Position numbers and translations under genes: made by a program. From positions 1 through 64,000 of the forward strand of contig JAFWVX010000007.1 in the NCBI GenBank assembly GCA_017523785.1: a stretch of 64,000 bases of DNA, read 5' to 3'. A model generated the notes under the pieces. It was not told where the DNA came from. It did no database searches and worked only from the letters and a program-made list of their open reading frames with translations. Shown piece after piece: positions 8,510 through 17,316 of this stretch. This DNA is from Lachnospiraceae bacterium. GTDB lineage: Bacteria > Bacillota > Clostridia > Lachnospirales > Lachnospiraceae. The number at the start of each line of letters is the position of its first letter. Positions within the stretch are counted from its first letter, which is position 1.

Positions 8510-8671
8510 ATCTTACCTCTAGAACTAATATTTTTATATATAATTTAATAACTAATTAGTAAAAAAGTCAATTAGTTTTTGCGCATAATTATACTAATTT
8601 GATGATTAATATTACACTATAACTAATAATAAATTTAAGACTTATTTGTTAAAAAATGCTATAATTAGGCT
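8510..8671. promoter_or_regulatory. Divergent spacer with repeated ACTAAT words
   Basis: The 162-base spacer contains several near-copies of AACTAAT or its complement (about 8522-8530, 8549-8560 as AACTAATTAGT, 8570-8577, 8591-8598, 8621-8629), some paired as inverted repeats. They could be operator half-sites or simply reflect AT-richness. On the plus side a perfect extended -10 (TGCTATAAT, 8657-8665) lies six bases before the ATG at 8672, so that transcript would have essentially no leader. Confidence 0.5.
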
Positions 8672-9235
8672 ATGATAAAACTTAGATATAAAACATTGCA
8701 ATTTAAAGACCTAACTATCTACTATGCCAAATATCGAAAAAACAGGAATATAAGACTTACTATTGATGGCAAGGGATTGATAAAACTAACATGCCCTTAT
8801 TATGTGGCAGATTTTGAGATTTTAGATTTCTTATACGAAAAAGAAGACTGGATTAGGAAAGTGCTATCTAAGCAAGATGATACTATAAACTTATCAGATA
8901 ACCCTAAACTTAAAGCAAAACAAAAAAGAGAGTTGCTATCTCGCATTTCTAACTACATTGAAAAATATGAAGTTCTACTTAATACAAAAGTTGAAAAGTA
9001 TAGCATAAGAAAAATGAAGACACTTTGGGGGAGTTGCTCCTTTCGTGAGCGAACAATAAGATTTAACTCAATGCTTTATTATATGAGCGACTACTTCTTA
9101 GAATACATAGTTTTACATGAAATGGCACACCTATTTGTCCATAACCATAGTAAAAAATTTTATGATTTAATAATTAAATATATGCCTGATTATAAAAAAA
9201 GATGGGCAGAACATAAAAAAGTGTCGCTTAGGTAG
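8672..9235 (+). CDS. YgjP/SprT-like zinc metallopeptidase
   Basis: 187 residues. The C-terminal half contains VLHEMAHLFVHNHSKKF, a zinc HExxH motif followed by a third His as in the YgjP (DUF45/WLM) family. LWGSCSFRERTIRFN upstream of it is also typical. The natural substrate of the family is not established. The gene is alone on the plus strand between two minus-strand units. Its promoter -10 lies so near the ATG that a leaderless mRNA is likely. The stop codon falls inside the loop and arm of the terminator hairpin. Confidence 0.85.
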   Translation: MIKLRYKTLQFKDLTIYYAKYRKNRNIRLTIDGKGLIKLTCPYYVADFEILDFLYEKEDWIRKVLSKQDDTINLSDNPKLKAKQKRELLSRISNYIEKYEVLLNTKVEKYSIRKMKTLWGSCSFRERTIRFNSMLYYMSDYFLEYIVLHEMAHLFVHNHSKKFYDLIIKYMPDYKKRWAEHKKVSLR

Positions 9236-9246
9236 CGACACTTTTT
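9216..9246. terminator. Bidirectional terminator, overlapping a stop codon
   Basis: Thirteen-base perfect arms (AAAAAGTGTCGCT / AGCGACACTTTTT) with a 5-base loop. The stop of the YgjP-like gene (9233-9235) lies within it. In the other direction it sits about 30 bases after nrdD, so it can end both convergent transcripts. Confidence 0.9.
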
Positions 9247-9274
9247 ATATTTGAATTGGTAGATAAAAACTATA

Positions 9275-11920
9275 TTATACAGCCACAGTAGTCTCTTCAA
9301 CGTACTTGATGACATTTGAGAGATTTACATACTTCTCATTTTCATTTACAACAAGAGTTGGTGCTTGCATAATCTGATATTTTTCACAATCTGCTGGATT
9401 TTCATTTGCATCAACTATAGAATATTTGATACCTGCCATATCAAGGAGTTCTTCTGCCTTCTTGCAATTTGGACAAGTCTTAGTTACAAATAATTTAAGG
9501 TTGTCTGACTTTGGCATCTCATGCTCTATCTCGTGGTCCACCTCTCTTGCTGCTTCATGAGCGACTACATTATTTACAGTGTCAGCCTCTACAACTACAT
9601 CAGCATTATCATCTTTGTAAAATTTTTCGCTGCTCACATTTTGCAAAGGCTCATTGTTATTTTGGAATACTTCATTAAAAGATGGTGCTGGTTCGCTCTT
9701 TACTTCTACAGTTTCAACTATAGATTGATTACTTTCAGGGGCTTGCTCTCTCTCTGCTGCATGTTCTTTTTCAAAATTCATCTTTTCAACTACAGTATCA
9801 GGAGTCTCAGCCTTAAATAAGTTTTCACCCATCTGTTCTATACGAGTAGCTGCAAGTTTTGCTGAATATTCTTTTCTATCTTTAAACTCTTGAGCCTTAC
9901 CGTCATTCCAGTTTTGAACCGGTCTATAATATCCAGTGATACGGCTATTAACCTCTGTTGGCTCTCCACAGTGTGGGCAAGTATAAACTTCACCAGGAAT
10001 ATATCCGTGATTCTTACATACTGAATAAGTTGGTGATAAAGTGTAATATGGCAATTTATAATTATTTGCAATAGTTCTAACAAGATTTGCTGCAGCCTTC
10101 CAATCTGGAAGTTTCTCTCCAAGGAATGTATGGAATACAGTTCCTGATGTATAGAGAGTCTGAAGTTCATCTTGCACATCAAGAGCATTAAATATATCAT
10201 CAGTAGTTCCTACAGGAAGATGTGATGAGTTAGTATAATATGGAGTGCCTTGCATATTTGCAGTGATGATATTTGGGAATTTTTCCTTATCATGTTTTGC
10301 AAATCTATAAGTAGTAGACTCAGCTGGTGTTGCCTCTAAGTTATAGAGGTCGCCATACTTCTCTTGATAATCTTTAAGTCTCTCTCTCATATGATTTAGG
10401 ACATCTATACTAAACTTTACAGCTTCCTCATCTCTCAAATCTTTCTTTAACCACTTAGCATTTAAGCAAGCTTCATTCATACCTACAAGACCAATAGTTG
10501 AGAAGTGATTGTTGAATGTGCCAAGGTATCTCTTGGTATATGGATAGAGACCATTTTCCATAAATCTCTCTATAGTATTTCTCTTTATCTTAAGTGATCT
10601 TGCTGAGATATCCATAAGTCTATCAAGTCTTTGATAGAACTCTTCCTCTGAACTTGCGAGATATGCAAGGCGAGGCATATTGATAGTTACAACACCTACT
10701 GAACCAGTTGACTCACCTGATCCAAAGAATCCACCTGATTTTTTTCTTAGCTCTCTCAAATCAAGTCTAAGACGGCAGCACATAGAACGAACATCTGATG
10801 GCTCCATATCTGAATTTACATAATTTGAGAAATATGGTGTGCCATACTTTGATGCCATCTCAAATAAGAGTTTGTTGTTCTCTGTCTCTGACCAGTCGAA
10901 ATCTTTTGTGATGCTGTAAGTTGGAATTGGATATTGGAAGCCTCTGCCATTTGCATCGCCTTCAATCATAACTTCAATGAAAGCTTTGTTTACCATATCC
11001 ATTTCTTTCTTGCAATCTTTATACTTAAAGTTTTGTTCTTTGCCACCTACGATTACAGGAAGTTCAGCAAGGTCATTTGGAACTGTCCAATCAAGTGTAA
11101 TATTTGTGAATGGACTTTGTGTTCCCCATCTTGATGGAGTGTTAACACCATAGATGAAACTTTGTATGCATTGCTTAACTTCATGATATGACAAATTATC
11201 TATTTTTACAAAAGGAGCAAGATATGTATCAAATGATGAAAATGCTTGAGCACCTGCCCACTCATTTTGCATGATACCTAAAAAGTTTACCATTTGGTTG
11301 CAAAGAGTTGATAAATGTTTTGCTGGGGAACTTGTTATTTTTCCAGGTATGCCACCAAGTCCTTCTTTTATAAGTTGCTTAAGTGACCAACCTGCACAAT
11401 ATCCTGTAAGCATTGACAAGTCGTGAATATGAATCTCTGCATTCTTGTGGGCTTGAGCTATTTCTTCATCATAAACTTCTGACAACCAGTAGTTAGCTGT
11501 GATTGCGCCAGAGTTAGAAAGTATGAGTCCACCAACTGAATAAGTAACAGTAGAGTTTTCCTTTACTCTCCAATCACTTACATTCAAATAATTATCTACA
11601 ACTTGCTTGTAGTTTAATAATGTCTCTTTAGCCTGCCTAATATCGCTGTGTTTCTTTCTATATAATATATATGCCTTCGCGACATCACCATAATCATATT
11701 TAATCAAAACTTCTTCAACAGAATCTTGAATCTCTTCGACTGTTATGATTCCATTTTTAATTTTTGATCCAAAGGCAGCTGCAACACGTTGCGCGAGATC
11801 ATCAATTATACTTGGATGAGTCTCCCTCTTACATGCCACGAATGCCTTATCAATTGCATCCTTAATTTTTTGGATGTTAAAATCTACTTGTTCTCCATTT
11901 CTCTTTGCTACTATAAACAT
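9275..11920 (-). CDS. nrdD: Anaerobic (class III) ribonucleotide reductase fused to glutaredoxin
   Basis: Makes deoxyribonucleotides from ribonucleoside triphosphates by glycyl-radical chemistry without oxygen. 881 residues in four parts: an N-terminal ATP-cone (about 1-95, FIVAKRNGEQVDFNIQKI); the catalytic barrel with RSMCCRLRLDLRE; the zinc site CKNHG ... CPHCGE followed by the glycyl-radical loop RITGYYRPV; and, after an acidic linker of about 100 residues, a C-terminal glutaredoxin-like domain (about 805-881) with the redox pair CPNC (Cys816, Cys819). The fused domain suggests that the enzyme is re-reduced by a thiol protein rather than by formate. The matching radical-SAM activase is encoded separately at 31661-32413. 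AAGGGG precedes the ATG. Transcription is very probably controlled by NrdR. Confidence 0.95.
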   Translation of the reverse strand: MFIVAKRNGEQVDFNIQKIKDAIDKAFVACKRETHPSIIDDLAQRVAAAFGSKIKNGIITVEEIQDSVEEVLIKYDYGDVAKAYILYRKKHSDIRQAKETLLNYKQVVDNYLNVSDWRVKENSTVTYSVGGLILSNSGAITANYWLSEVYDEEIAQAHKNAEIHIHDLSMLTGYCAGWSLKQLIKEGLGGIPGKITSSPAKHLSTLCNQMVNFLGIMQNEWAGAQAFSSFDTYLAPFVKIDNLSYHEVKQCIQSFIYGVNTPSRWGTQSPFTNITLDWTVPNDLAELPVIVGGKEQNFKYKDCKKEMDMVNKAFIEVMIEGDANGRGFQYPIPTYSITKDFDWSETENNKLLFEMASKYGTPYFSNYVNSDMEPSDVRSMCCRLRLDLRELRKKSGGFFGSGESTGSVGVVTINMPRLAYLASSEEEFYQRLDRLMDISARSLKIKRNTIERFMENGLYPYTKRYLGTFNNHFSTIGLVGMNEACLNAKWLKKDLRDEEAVKFSIDVLNHMRERLKDYQEKYGDLYNLEATPAESTTYRFAKHDKEKFPNIITANMQGTPYYTNSSHLPVGTTDDIFNALDVQDELQTLYTSGTVFHTFLGEKLPDWKAAANLVRTIANNYKLPYYTLSPTYSVCKNHGYIPGEVYTCPHCGEPTEVNSRITGYYRPVQNWNDGKAQEFKDRKEYSAKLAATRIEQMGENLFKAETPDTVVEKMNFEKEHAAEREQAPESNQSIVETVEVKSEPAPSFNEVFQNNNEPLQNVSSEKFYKDDNADVVVEADTVNNVVAHEAAREVDHEIEHEMPKSDNLKLFVTKTCPNCKKAEELLDMAGIKYSIVDANENPADCEKYQIMQAPTLVVNENEKYVNLSNVIKYVEETTVAV

Positions 11921-11970
11921 AACTCTACCCCTTCAATTATATATTTTACATACCCACCATAAGTCAAGTT

Positions 11971-11998
11971 ATTATATCACAATGTAGAGTAAAGTCAA
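11971..11998 (-). promoter_or_regulatory. nrdD promoter
   Basis: On the minus strand: -35 TTGACT (11993-11998), 16-base spacer, -10 TATAAT (11971-11976). Start of transcription is expected near 11964, about 45 bases before the nrdD ATG. The -35 lies inside NrdR box 2. Confidence 0.85.
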
Positions 11999-12008
11999 TA
12001 TATAGTTA
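11993..12008. promoter_or_regulatory. NrdR box 2 (overlaps the -35)
   Basis: AGTCAATATATAGTTA follows the NrdR consensus (ACAcTATATATagTGT) with a conserved C...TATATA...G core. Its centre is 31 bases from that of box 1, about three helical turns, the usual spacing for paired NrdR boxes. It covers the -35, so binding should repress nrdD when dATP is high. Confidence 0.75.
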
Positions 12009-12023
12009 TTAACAAAATTTGAC

Positions 12024-12039
12024 CTACTATATATAGTGG
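12024..12039. promoter_or_regulatory. NrdR box 1
   Basis: CTACTATATATAGTGG contains the perfect palindrome ACTATATATAGT and closely fits the NrdR consensus. Located just upstream of the nrdD -35. Confidence 0.85.
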
Positions 12040-12093
12040 TCGGCATAGCTTGATTATATGGGGGCATCGCATAAAATAGGGCTTTTTTAGACA

Positions 12094-12933
12094 CTACTTT
12101 CCGTAGATTTTTTCGATATTTTTTGTGTAAGAACCATCATTTTCAAAGACAATTATTGGCTCAAGAACCTTCACACCTGCTCTTCCATTTTTTACAGCTT
12201 CGATGAGACAGAGAGTTGATGGCTTATCAAGTTTCGGATAGATAAATTGAATTTTTTTAATTTCAAATGAATTTGATTTTAAGATTTCTGAAAGTTCTGT
12301 GAGTCTTTCAGAGTGATGAACTATATAGAATTTTTTATTTGATTTTAAAAGTAGACTTGCCGCCTTGCAGATTTCTTCAAATGTGATAAATATCTCGTGG
12401 CGAGCAACTAATTTTTTATCATTTAAATTGATAACTCCACTACCTTTTTTTGTATAAGGCGGATTGCAAGTTATCATGTCAAATGATTCATACATAGTTT
12501 TATATTTTTCTCTATCATTAAAAATATTTTTAATGTCATCATTATAAACGATTATATCATCGGCAATATTTTTTGCATCTTCAACATTTTCTTTGTTATA
12601 TGTGATTGACTTATTACAGAGTTCTACCTGTTCCTTATCTATCTCAAATGCCGTGAACTTCACATTCTCACCTAAAAACATTTTTCTCTTCGCATACATT
12701 ATGAGTGGTATAGGAAGTGAGCCTGTACAAAAATCACAAATCTTTAGCTCTCTCTCGTACGGGCGGATATTATCCGCCCCTACACTCCCATCTCGTAAGG
12801 GCGAGCACTGCGCTACCTCTCTTAATGCAAAATTAGCAAGAAGGACAGCATCAATCCCAAAATTGAAGCTGTCCTTGTCCTGATAAATCATATATCCATT
12901 TATTTCTAGGTTTTCTAATTTAATATTACTCAT
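12094..12933 (-). CDS. trmN6: tRNA1(Val) (adenine-37-N6)-methyltransferase-like protein with a repeat insert
   Basis: A Rossmann-fold AdoMet-dependent methylase of the TrmN6/YfiC type. 279 residues; the catalytic DMITCNPPY (NPPY at 157-160) and the N-terminal YQDKDSFNFGIDAVLLANF block typical of this family are present. Residues about 41-62 (QCSPLRDGSVGADNIRPYER) are encoded by two GC-rich palindromic repeats inserted in frame between the first helix and AdoMet motif I. Motif I itself is odd: CDFCTGSLPIPL, where the usual third glycine is replaced by Leu, so cofactor binding may be weakened. No clear Shine-Dalgarno. It ends shortly before the NrdR-controlled promoter. The fold is clear; activity is uncertain. 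Confidence 0.8.
   Translation of the reverse strand: MSNIKLENLEINGYMIYQDKDSFNFGIDAVLLANFALREVAQCSPLRDGSVGADNIRPYERELKICDFCTGSLPIPLIMYAKRKMFLGENVKFTAFEIDKEQVELCNKSITYNKENVEDAKNIADDIIVYNDDIKNIFNDREKYKTMYESFDMITCNPPYTKKGSGVINLNDKKLVARHEIFITFEEICKAASLLLKSNKKFYIVHHSERLTELSEILKSNSFEIKKIQFIYPKLDKPSTLCLIEAVKNGRAGVKVLEPIIVFENDGSYTKNIEKIYGK
12761..12783 (-). repeat. Palindromic repeat, type A (copy A1), inside trmN6
   Basis: Plus-strand GGGCGGATATTATCCGCCCC followed by TAC. Reads in frame as VGADNIRP. GC-rich in an AT-rich gene. Confidence 0.9.
12795..12816 (+). repeat. Palindromic repeat, type B, inverted copy (B1), inside trmN6
   Basis: GTAAGGGCGAGCACTGCGCT plus AC. The only copy in the window lying opposite to its host gene. 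It is separated from A1 by 11 bases and encodes QCSPL on the minus strand. Confidence 0.8.
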
Positions 12934-12975
12934 ATTTACTTGGAAATAAGCAGTGCCACCCTATTTTCTAAATCT

Positions 12976-13152
12976 TTATTTAATACAATCCAGCAATATC
13001 TCTTCTTTTTTCATCAGCAAATAGTAATAATTACCAAATGTCACAACAGGCATAACATTTTCTGGTATCATTTCTGGAAAATCTACAACACATTGTGAAT
13101 TTTCAATAGCAGCACTAAATGTAGCAAAGTCAAATGTTCGATTTTTTGCCAA
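12976..13152 (-). pseudogene. 58-codon in-frame extension after the PstS-like stop codon
   Basis: Directly after the TAA of the PstS-like gene (13153-13155) the same frame continues for 58 codons (LAKNRTFDFATFSAAIENSQ, then a C-terminus ending LLDCIK) to a TAA at 12976-12978. The composition looks like coding sequence. It may be a remnant of another gene, a former C-terminus or, less likely, a read-through product or a small gene starting at TTG. No homologue recognised. Confidence 0.4.
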
Positions 13153-14214
13153 TTACTCAAAAGTATTAAACTCTTTATGTTCTTTAACAGGTATGTAACC
13201 AGCTTTTCTAATTGACTCTTGTCCCTTATCACTTAAAATGTATTCATACAATTTATGTGCCAAACTATTTTCATCTGCATCATCCATTATTGCCATATAA
13301 TATTCATTCCTTAATTCGTAAGTGCCGTCTTCTATTGTTTTGTCGCTTGGATATACTCCATTTATCTTAAAGAAATCAAGGTTTGGATAGTCAAGCATTT
13401 TGTCTGCATAATAAAATACACTATAGCCAATTGCATTTGCAGTATTATCATATCTTGATAATGTAGTAAATACTCCTCCCATTTCTCCTAACTCATACTC
13501 TTTTTCTACTTGCGTTGGTTTAACATCATTCATTACTAATTTCAAAAATAATGTCTGACTTCCACTATTGTAAATTCTTTGATAAGCTTCTATATTGATA
13601 TCATCTCCACCTAATTCTTTCCAATTAGTCTTTTTAGCAGAATATATATCTTGTATGTCTTTAATTGTTAAATTATTTACTCTATTATTTTTATTTCTAA
13701 GGAATACGAACCCATCTACACCAATAGGTACTATCCTTAATTTATTTTTACTTCTGTTGATCTCGCCTTTGATTTGCTCTGATGGCTCATAAGCTATAAC
13801 TATCTCATCATAACTCTTGTCTTTTGATCTGTTGGCATTATCGATTAAATTTTCCCACGCAACATCAGTTGTCGACACCTTACTTGTAAGATTTTTTGCT
13901 ATTTCTAAATCTATGTCAAGATAATCAGACATTATTTGAGCCATAAGCGGAATATTCGCCGTAGATCCATCTATATGTGGAAATAGATCAAGTTTATTCT
14001 CTAGATCTAATATCAAACTATTCTCCAATTCACTTTCACTAGTCGCGGTAGTTTTTTCAATGTCATCATTATCTTTTTCACTTTCGTTACCGCTTTTTTT
14101 CACTACATTTTTACTGCTTGTTTCCAAAAATTCTTTTTGGTTGTTTATACAAGACGTTACTGTCGATAATAATAAAAATACAATTGCAAAACTTTTATAA
14201 ACTTTTTTATTCAT
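13153..14214 (-). CDS. PstS-like substrate-binding lipoprotein
   Basis: 353 residues: signal peptide with lipobox (FLLLSTVTSC, Cys22), a Ser/Thr/Glu-rich linker to about residue 65, then a periplasmic-binding-protein fold of the PstS/phosphate type. Visible motifs are IVPIGVDGFVFLRN, LTIKDIQDIYSAKKTNWKEL and YNSGSQTLFLKLV, the last resembling the R-x-x-GSGT phosphate-binding segment. No permease or ATPase genes are adjacent, so it may be an orphan receptor or a sensor. AAGGAG precedes the ATG. The gene upstream encodes another exported protein. Confidence 0.75.
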   Translation of the reverse strand: MNKKVYKSFAIVFLLLSTVTSCINNQKEFLETSSKNVVKKSGNESEKDNDDIEKTTATSESELENSLILDLENKLDLFPHIDGSTANIPLMAQIMSDYLDIDLEIAKNLTSKVSTTDVAWENLIDNANRSKDKSYDEIVIAYEPSEQIKGEINRSKNKLRIVPIGVDGFVFLRNKNNRVNNLTIKDIQDIYSAKKTNWKELGGDDINIEAYQRIYNSGSQTLFLKLVMNDVKPTQVEKEYELGEMGGVFTTLSRYDNTANAIGYSVFYYADKMLDYPNLDFFKINGVYPSDKTIEDGTYELRNEYYMAIMDDADENSLAHKLYEYILSDKGQESIRKAGYIPVKEHKEFNTFE

Positions 14215-14286
14215 TGCTACTCCTTACTAAAAATAAATTACAAAACATCAGCATTAAAGTTTTGTTATTCATTAATAAATATTTTA

Positions 14287-16365
14287 TCAATACGGCGTGC
14301 TTAATTGCCATCCATGTGTTACTTCTTCTTCAGGGTCATCAAATATATTAAACTTAACAAGTACTTTCCCACTATAATCCATTAATCCATATTCATATGA
14401 TTTCTGATATGTAAAATATTTCTCATTAAAATCTAATAAATTTTTGCAAAATGATACTATTGTCTTATCCCCTTTAAGCAGGTCATAAAATCTATAAGAA
14501 TTTAACTTATATGATTTTAAACTATAACCTTTTTTTATACTTTCCGTGTCATACTCTATACTGTACTGATTTGGTATATAGCCTGATACTCTCCAATAAA
14601 CTGACTCGTCCACAAAAATACTATTTTCTAGCCTATCATATTTATTCAGCGGCACATAACGTGGCTGATTTTCATATGGCACATTATATCTTTTATCAAA
14701 TTCCCTTTCCATTAATTCTAATTGAATGTTACTTATTGTATCAATTAATTTTAAATATTTATCATAAACAAAAACTTCAGTTTCTTTTAAATTCTCTCTA
14801 ACATATAATTTATCTTCAAGCACATTACAATATACTACTTTATCCTTTTTTTCTTCTCCTTTAATATTATATAATTTTTCATCAATAAGAACCAAATCAT
14901 AATTTAAATCGTTTTCATCTAATCTATATACAGATATTCCTCTTTGTTTAGAATTAACAGTAAAATTTATATTCTTATTTTTTAAATTACATATATTAAA
15001 CATATATTCTGGTGAATCTACGTTTTCATCAATATAATTTAGTTCACTATCAGTCACATCAATATTTGTCAATGCATAATATCCGTAATTGCCATTGTAT
15101 AGCATGGTATTTCTATTATATTCTACTTGGATTTCTTTGTTATCGTCACTTATATAAAAATAATTCCTAAGAGAATTCTCATCAGGTGTTAAAAAGAGGC
15201 TATTATATAATGATTTATCTAAATAACCTGCATGAATTATGTCCTCATGCGTTTTACCAATTTGTTTTCCATCTTGATTATATAAAGAAAACTTCTTTTT
15301 ATTTTTTACAAGATAAACTAAGCCATCTTCAAATTCATAAATCTTAATTATATTTGCCGGACTTATTCCTATATTTTCCAAAACCGTATTATCTTTCGGG
15401 TCATTTCTCTTGTTCTCTTCTATGATCTTTTTGTAATTAATTGTATTTTCGTCAAACTTATTATCTCTTACAAACTGAATTTCATTTATATCATTCTTTA
15501 ATACTTTGTTTAATTTTTCATCCACCAAATTAAAAAATCTATTATAAACCTTTTGAATTTCATAACTGCTTTTTTCTGACTTTTTAAATACCTCTTTTAT
15601 GTAGTAAATTTTGTAATACTTTTCGCCACCAACTTCTATTATGTCGCTAAAATTATATCCTAAAAACTCTACTTTTTTATTATTTGACGAATCATAAAAT
15701 AATACTTTGTCATTAAATATTTCATTTTCATCATGAGTTTTTCTGCCCATGTCTTCAAAAACTATAAGTTTATCTTCATCAATCATTTTGCAAATAGCGT
15801 ACTTGCCTACATTTTCTATTTCATTAGTCTTTGAATCCCAAATATAGAACTGCGGATCGTTCGGTTTTTCTTCATAGTAGAATTTACCATTGTAAAACTT
15901 TTTAAAACCTAAGTCCTCAAACTCTCTTATTATATTCTCTCCAGTTAAATCATAAAATATAATCTTATTAGCGTACCTATAATCGCCGCCATCATGATTT
16001 TGCCATTCTTTATATATTTCATAATCTGCCAACTCATCAACATAAATTGTTTCTTCTGCTCGCAAATAGTTTAAGTCGACATAATTATTTCTTATATAAT
16101 TTTTAAATAGATACTTTTCTTCCCAATCTTTTTCATCATAAACTATACCTATATCTTGGGCTTTTGTTCCATGATAACTATTTACACTTGCTTTTGAAGT
16201 TAGTAATACCTCATAATTTGAATCTAATATTTTTTGGTTTGCATTTATTGGATTTGTTATAATATGAAATCTGCTATTATCCTTTATAATAGCAGCACTG
16301 GAATTACTTTTTATTAATAACAGAAAAGCAATAAATATAACATTTATAAAATAATATTTTTTCAT
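14287..16365 (-). CDS. Large exported protein with WG/KWG-like beta repeats
   Basis: 692 residues. An N-terminal signal peptide (about 1-25, FINVIFIAFLLLIKSNSSAA) and then a long beta-rich Tyr/Asn/Lys/Asp region. Segments such as FYDLTGENIIREFEDLGFKK, NGKFYYEEKP, KFSLYNQDGKQIG and YGLMDYSGKVLVKFN are like WG (KWG) repeats, so a beta-propeller or repeat-sheet surface protein is likely. No catalytic motif seen. It is followed by the PstS-like lipoprotein gene after 72 bases and may be cotranscribed. Function unknown. The Shine-Dalgarno is poor. Confidence 0.6.
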   Translation of the reverse strand: MKKYYFINVIFIAFLLLIKSNSSAAIIKDNSRFHIITNPINANQKILDSNYEVLLTSKASVNSYHGTKAQDIGIVYDEKDWEEKYLFKNYIRNNYVDLNYLRAEETIYVDELADYEIYKEWQNHDGGDYRYANKIIFYDLTGENIIREFEDLGFKKFYNGKFYYEEKPNDPQFYIWDSKTNEIENVGKYAICKMIDEDKLIVFEDMGRKTHDENEIFNDKVLFYDSSNNKKVEFLGYNFSDIIEVGGEKYYKIYYIKEVFKKSEKSSYEIQKVYNRFFNLVDEKLNKVLKNDINEIQFVRDNKFDENTINYKKIIEENKRNDPKDNTVLENIGISPANIIKIYEFEDGLVYLVKNKKKFSLYNQDGKQIGKTHEDIIHAGYLDKSLYNSLFLTPDENSLRNYFYISDDNKEIQVEYNRNTMLYNGNYGYYALTNIDVTDSELNYIDENVDSPEYMFNICNLKNKNINFTVNSKQRGISVYRLDENDLNYDLVLIDEKLYNIKGEEKKDKVVYCNVLEDKLYVRENLKETEVFVYDKYLKLIDTISNIQLELMEREFDKRYNVPYENQPRYVPLNKYDRLENSIFVDESVYWRVSGYIPNQYSIEYDTESIKKGYSLKSYKLNSYRFYDLLKGDKTIVSFCKNLLDFNEKYFTYQKSYEYGLMDYSGKVLVKFNIFDDPEEEVTHGWQLSTPY

Positions 16366-16411
16366 ATACGAAATTCACATATTACGAACACACAAACATT
16401 CACTTATACAA

Positions 16412-17314
16412 CTACAAATCCGCCTTCACATCTTTTCTCTCAAGTTCTTCAAGTTTTCTTGCCTCTCTCTCTTCATCAGTCTCTTGAGATACTACCTGTC
16501 TCTTTTTGAACTTGAGTTCAGATGGGTCATACTCTCTCATTTCTTTTTCGTCATTCTTTAAGTTTACTAGAACCTTAACTTTTTGTCTAAGAGTATTGAT
16601 ACTTTGAACTGTTCCCTTAAGCCCATCTTTAGTTGTTACAAAGTCAGCAATCTGAGGCATTGACTCATTGAGTTTTTCATAAGTCTCTTTCTCATTGTTT
16701 AAGCAGCACATGAGACGTCCGCAGGCACCTGAAATCTTTGCAGGATTAAGACTCACTCCTTGTTCTTTGACATTTTTTATGGAAACAGTCTTAAAATCAA
16801 AAAGATAAGTAGAGCAACAATAAGGTCTGCCGCAAGGTCCAAGGCCGCCTAATATCTTAGTCTCATCGCGAACTCCAACCTGTCTAAGCTCTATTCTAAT
16901 TCTAAATATAGATGCCAAATCCTTTACCAACTCTCTAAAGTCTATACGATTCTCTGCGGAGAAATAGAACAATACCTTAGTAGAATCAAAAGTGAACTCG
17001 CAGTCAAGAAGTTTCATAGGGAGCTCATGTGCTTTAATTCTTTCTTTGCACTTTGCAAATGCATCCCCCTCTTTTTCCTTATTCTTCTTATGAGTCTCAT
17101 GGTCCTCAGGAGTTGCCTTTCTTATGATAGTTCTGAGTGGTGACTTTAATGTCTTTTCATCCACTTCAATATCCTTCTTTACTACCTTGCCAAATTCAAT
17201 GCCTCTTATAGTTTCCACAATACAAGCGTCGCCGACCTCTATCGTTTCGTCGTTTGGCTTAAAAAAATATATTTTTCCACTAACCCTAAATCTAATACCT
17301 AAACATTTTTCCAT
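16412..17314 (-). CDS. ricT: RicT (YaaT), PSP1-domain protein
   Basis: 300 residues. The PSP1 core has the cysteine-rich stretch LGPCGRPYCCSTYLFDF and GACGRLMCCLNNE, the signature of RicT. In B. subtilis RicT with RicA and RicF forms an Fe-S-containing Y-complex that governs RNase Y-dependent mRNA maturation and sporulation entry. A charged C-terminal tail (about 265-300) follows. It lies two bases after holB, the standard holB-ricT pairing of Firmicutes. AGAGGT precedes the ATG. Confidence 0.93.
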   Translation of the reverse strand: MEKCLGIRFRVSGKIYFFKPNDETIEVGDACIVETIRGIEFGKVVKKDIEVDEKTLKSPLRTIIRKATPEDHETHKKNKEKEGDAFAKCKERIKAHELPMKLLDCEFTFDSTKVLFYFSAENRIDFRELVKDLASIFRIRIELRQVGVRDETKILGGLGPCGRPYCCSTYLFDFKTVSIKNVKEQGVSLNPAKISGACGRLMCCLNNEKETYEKLNESMPQIADFVTTKDGLKGTVQSINTLRQKVKVLVNLKNDEKEMREYDPSELKFKKRQVVSQETDEEREARKLEELERKDVKADL

Positions 17315-17316
17315 AT

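Noticed and set aside
9521..9820. Plus-strand open frame opposite the NrdD linker
   Set aside because: Antisense shadow; hydrophobic composition mirrors the acidic linker and no start signals are seen.
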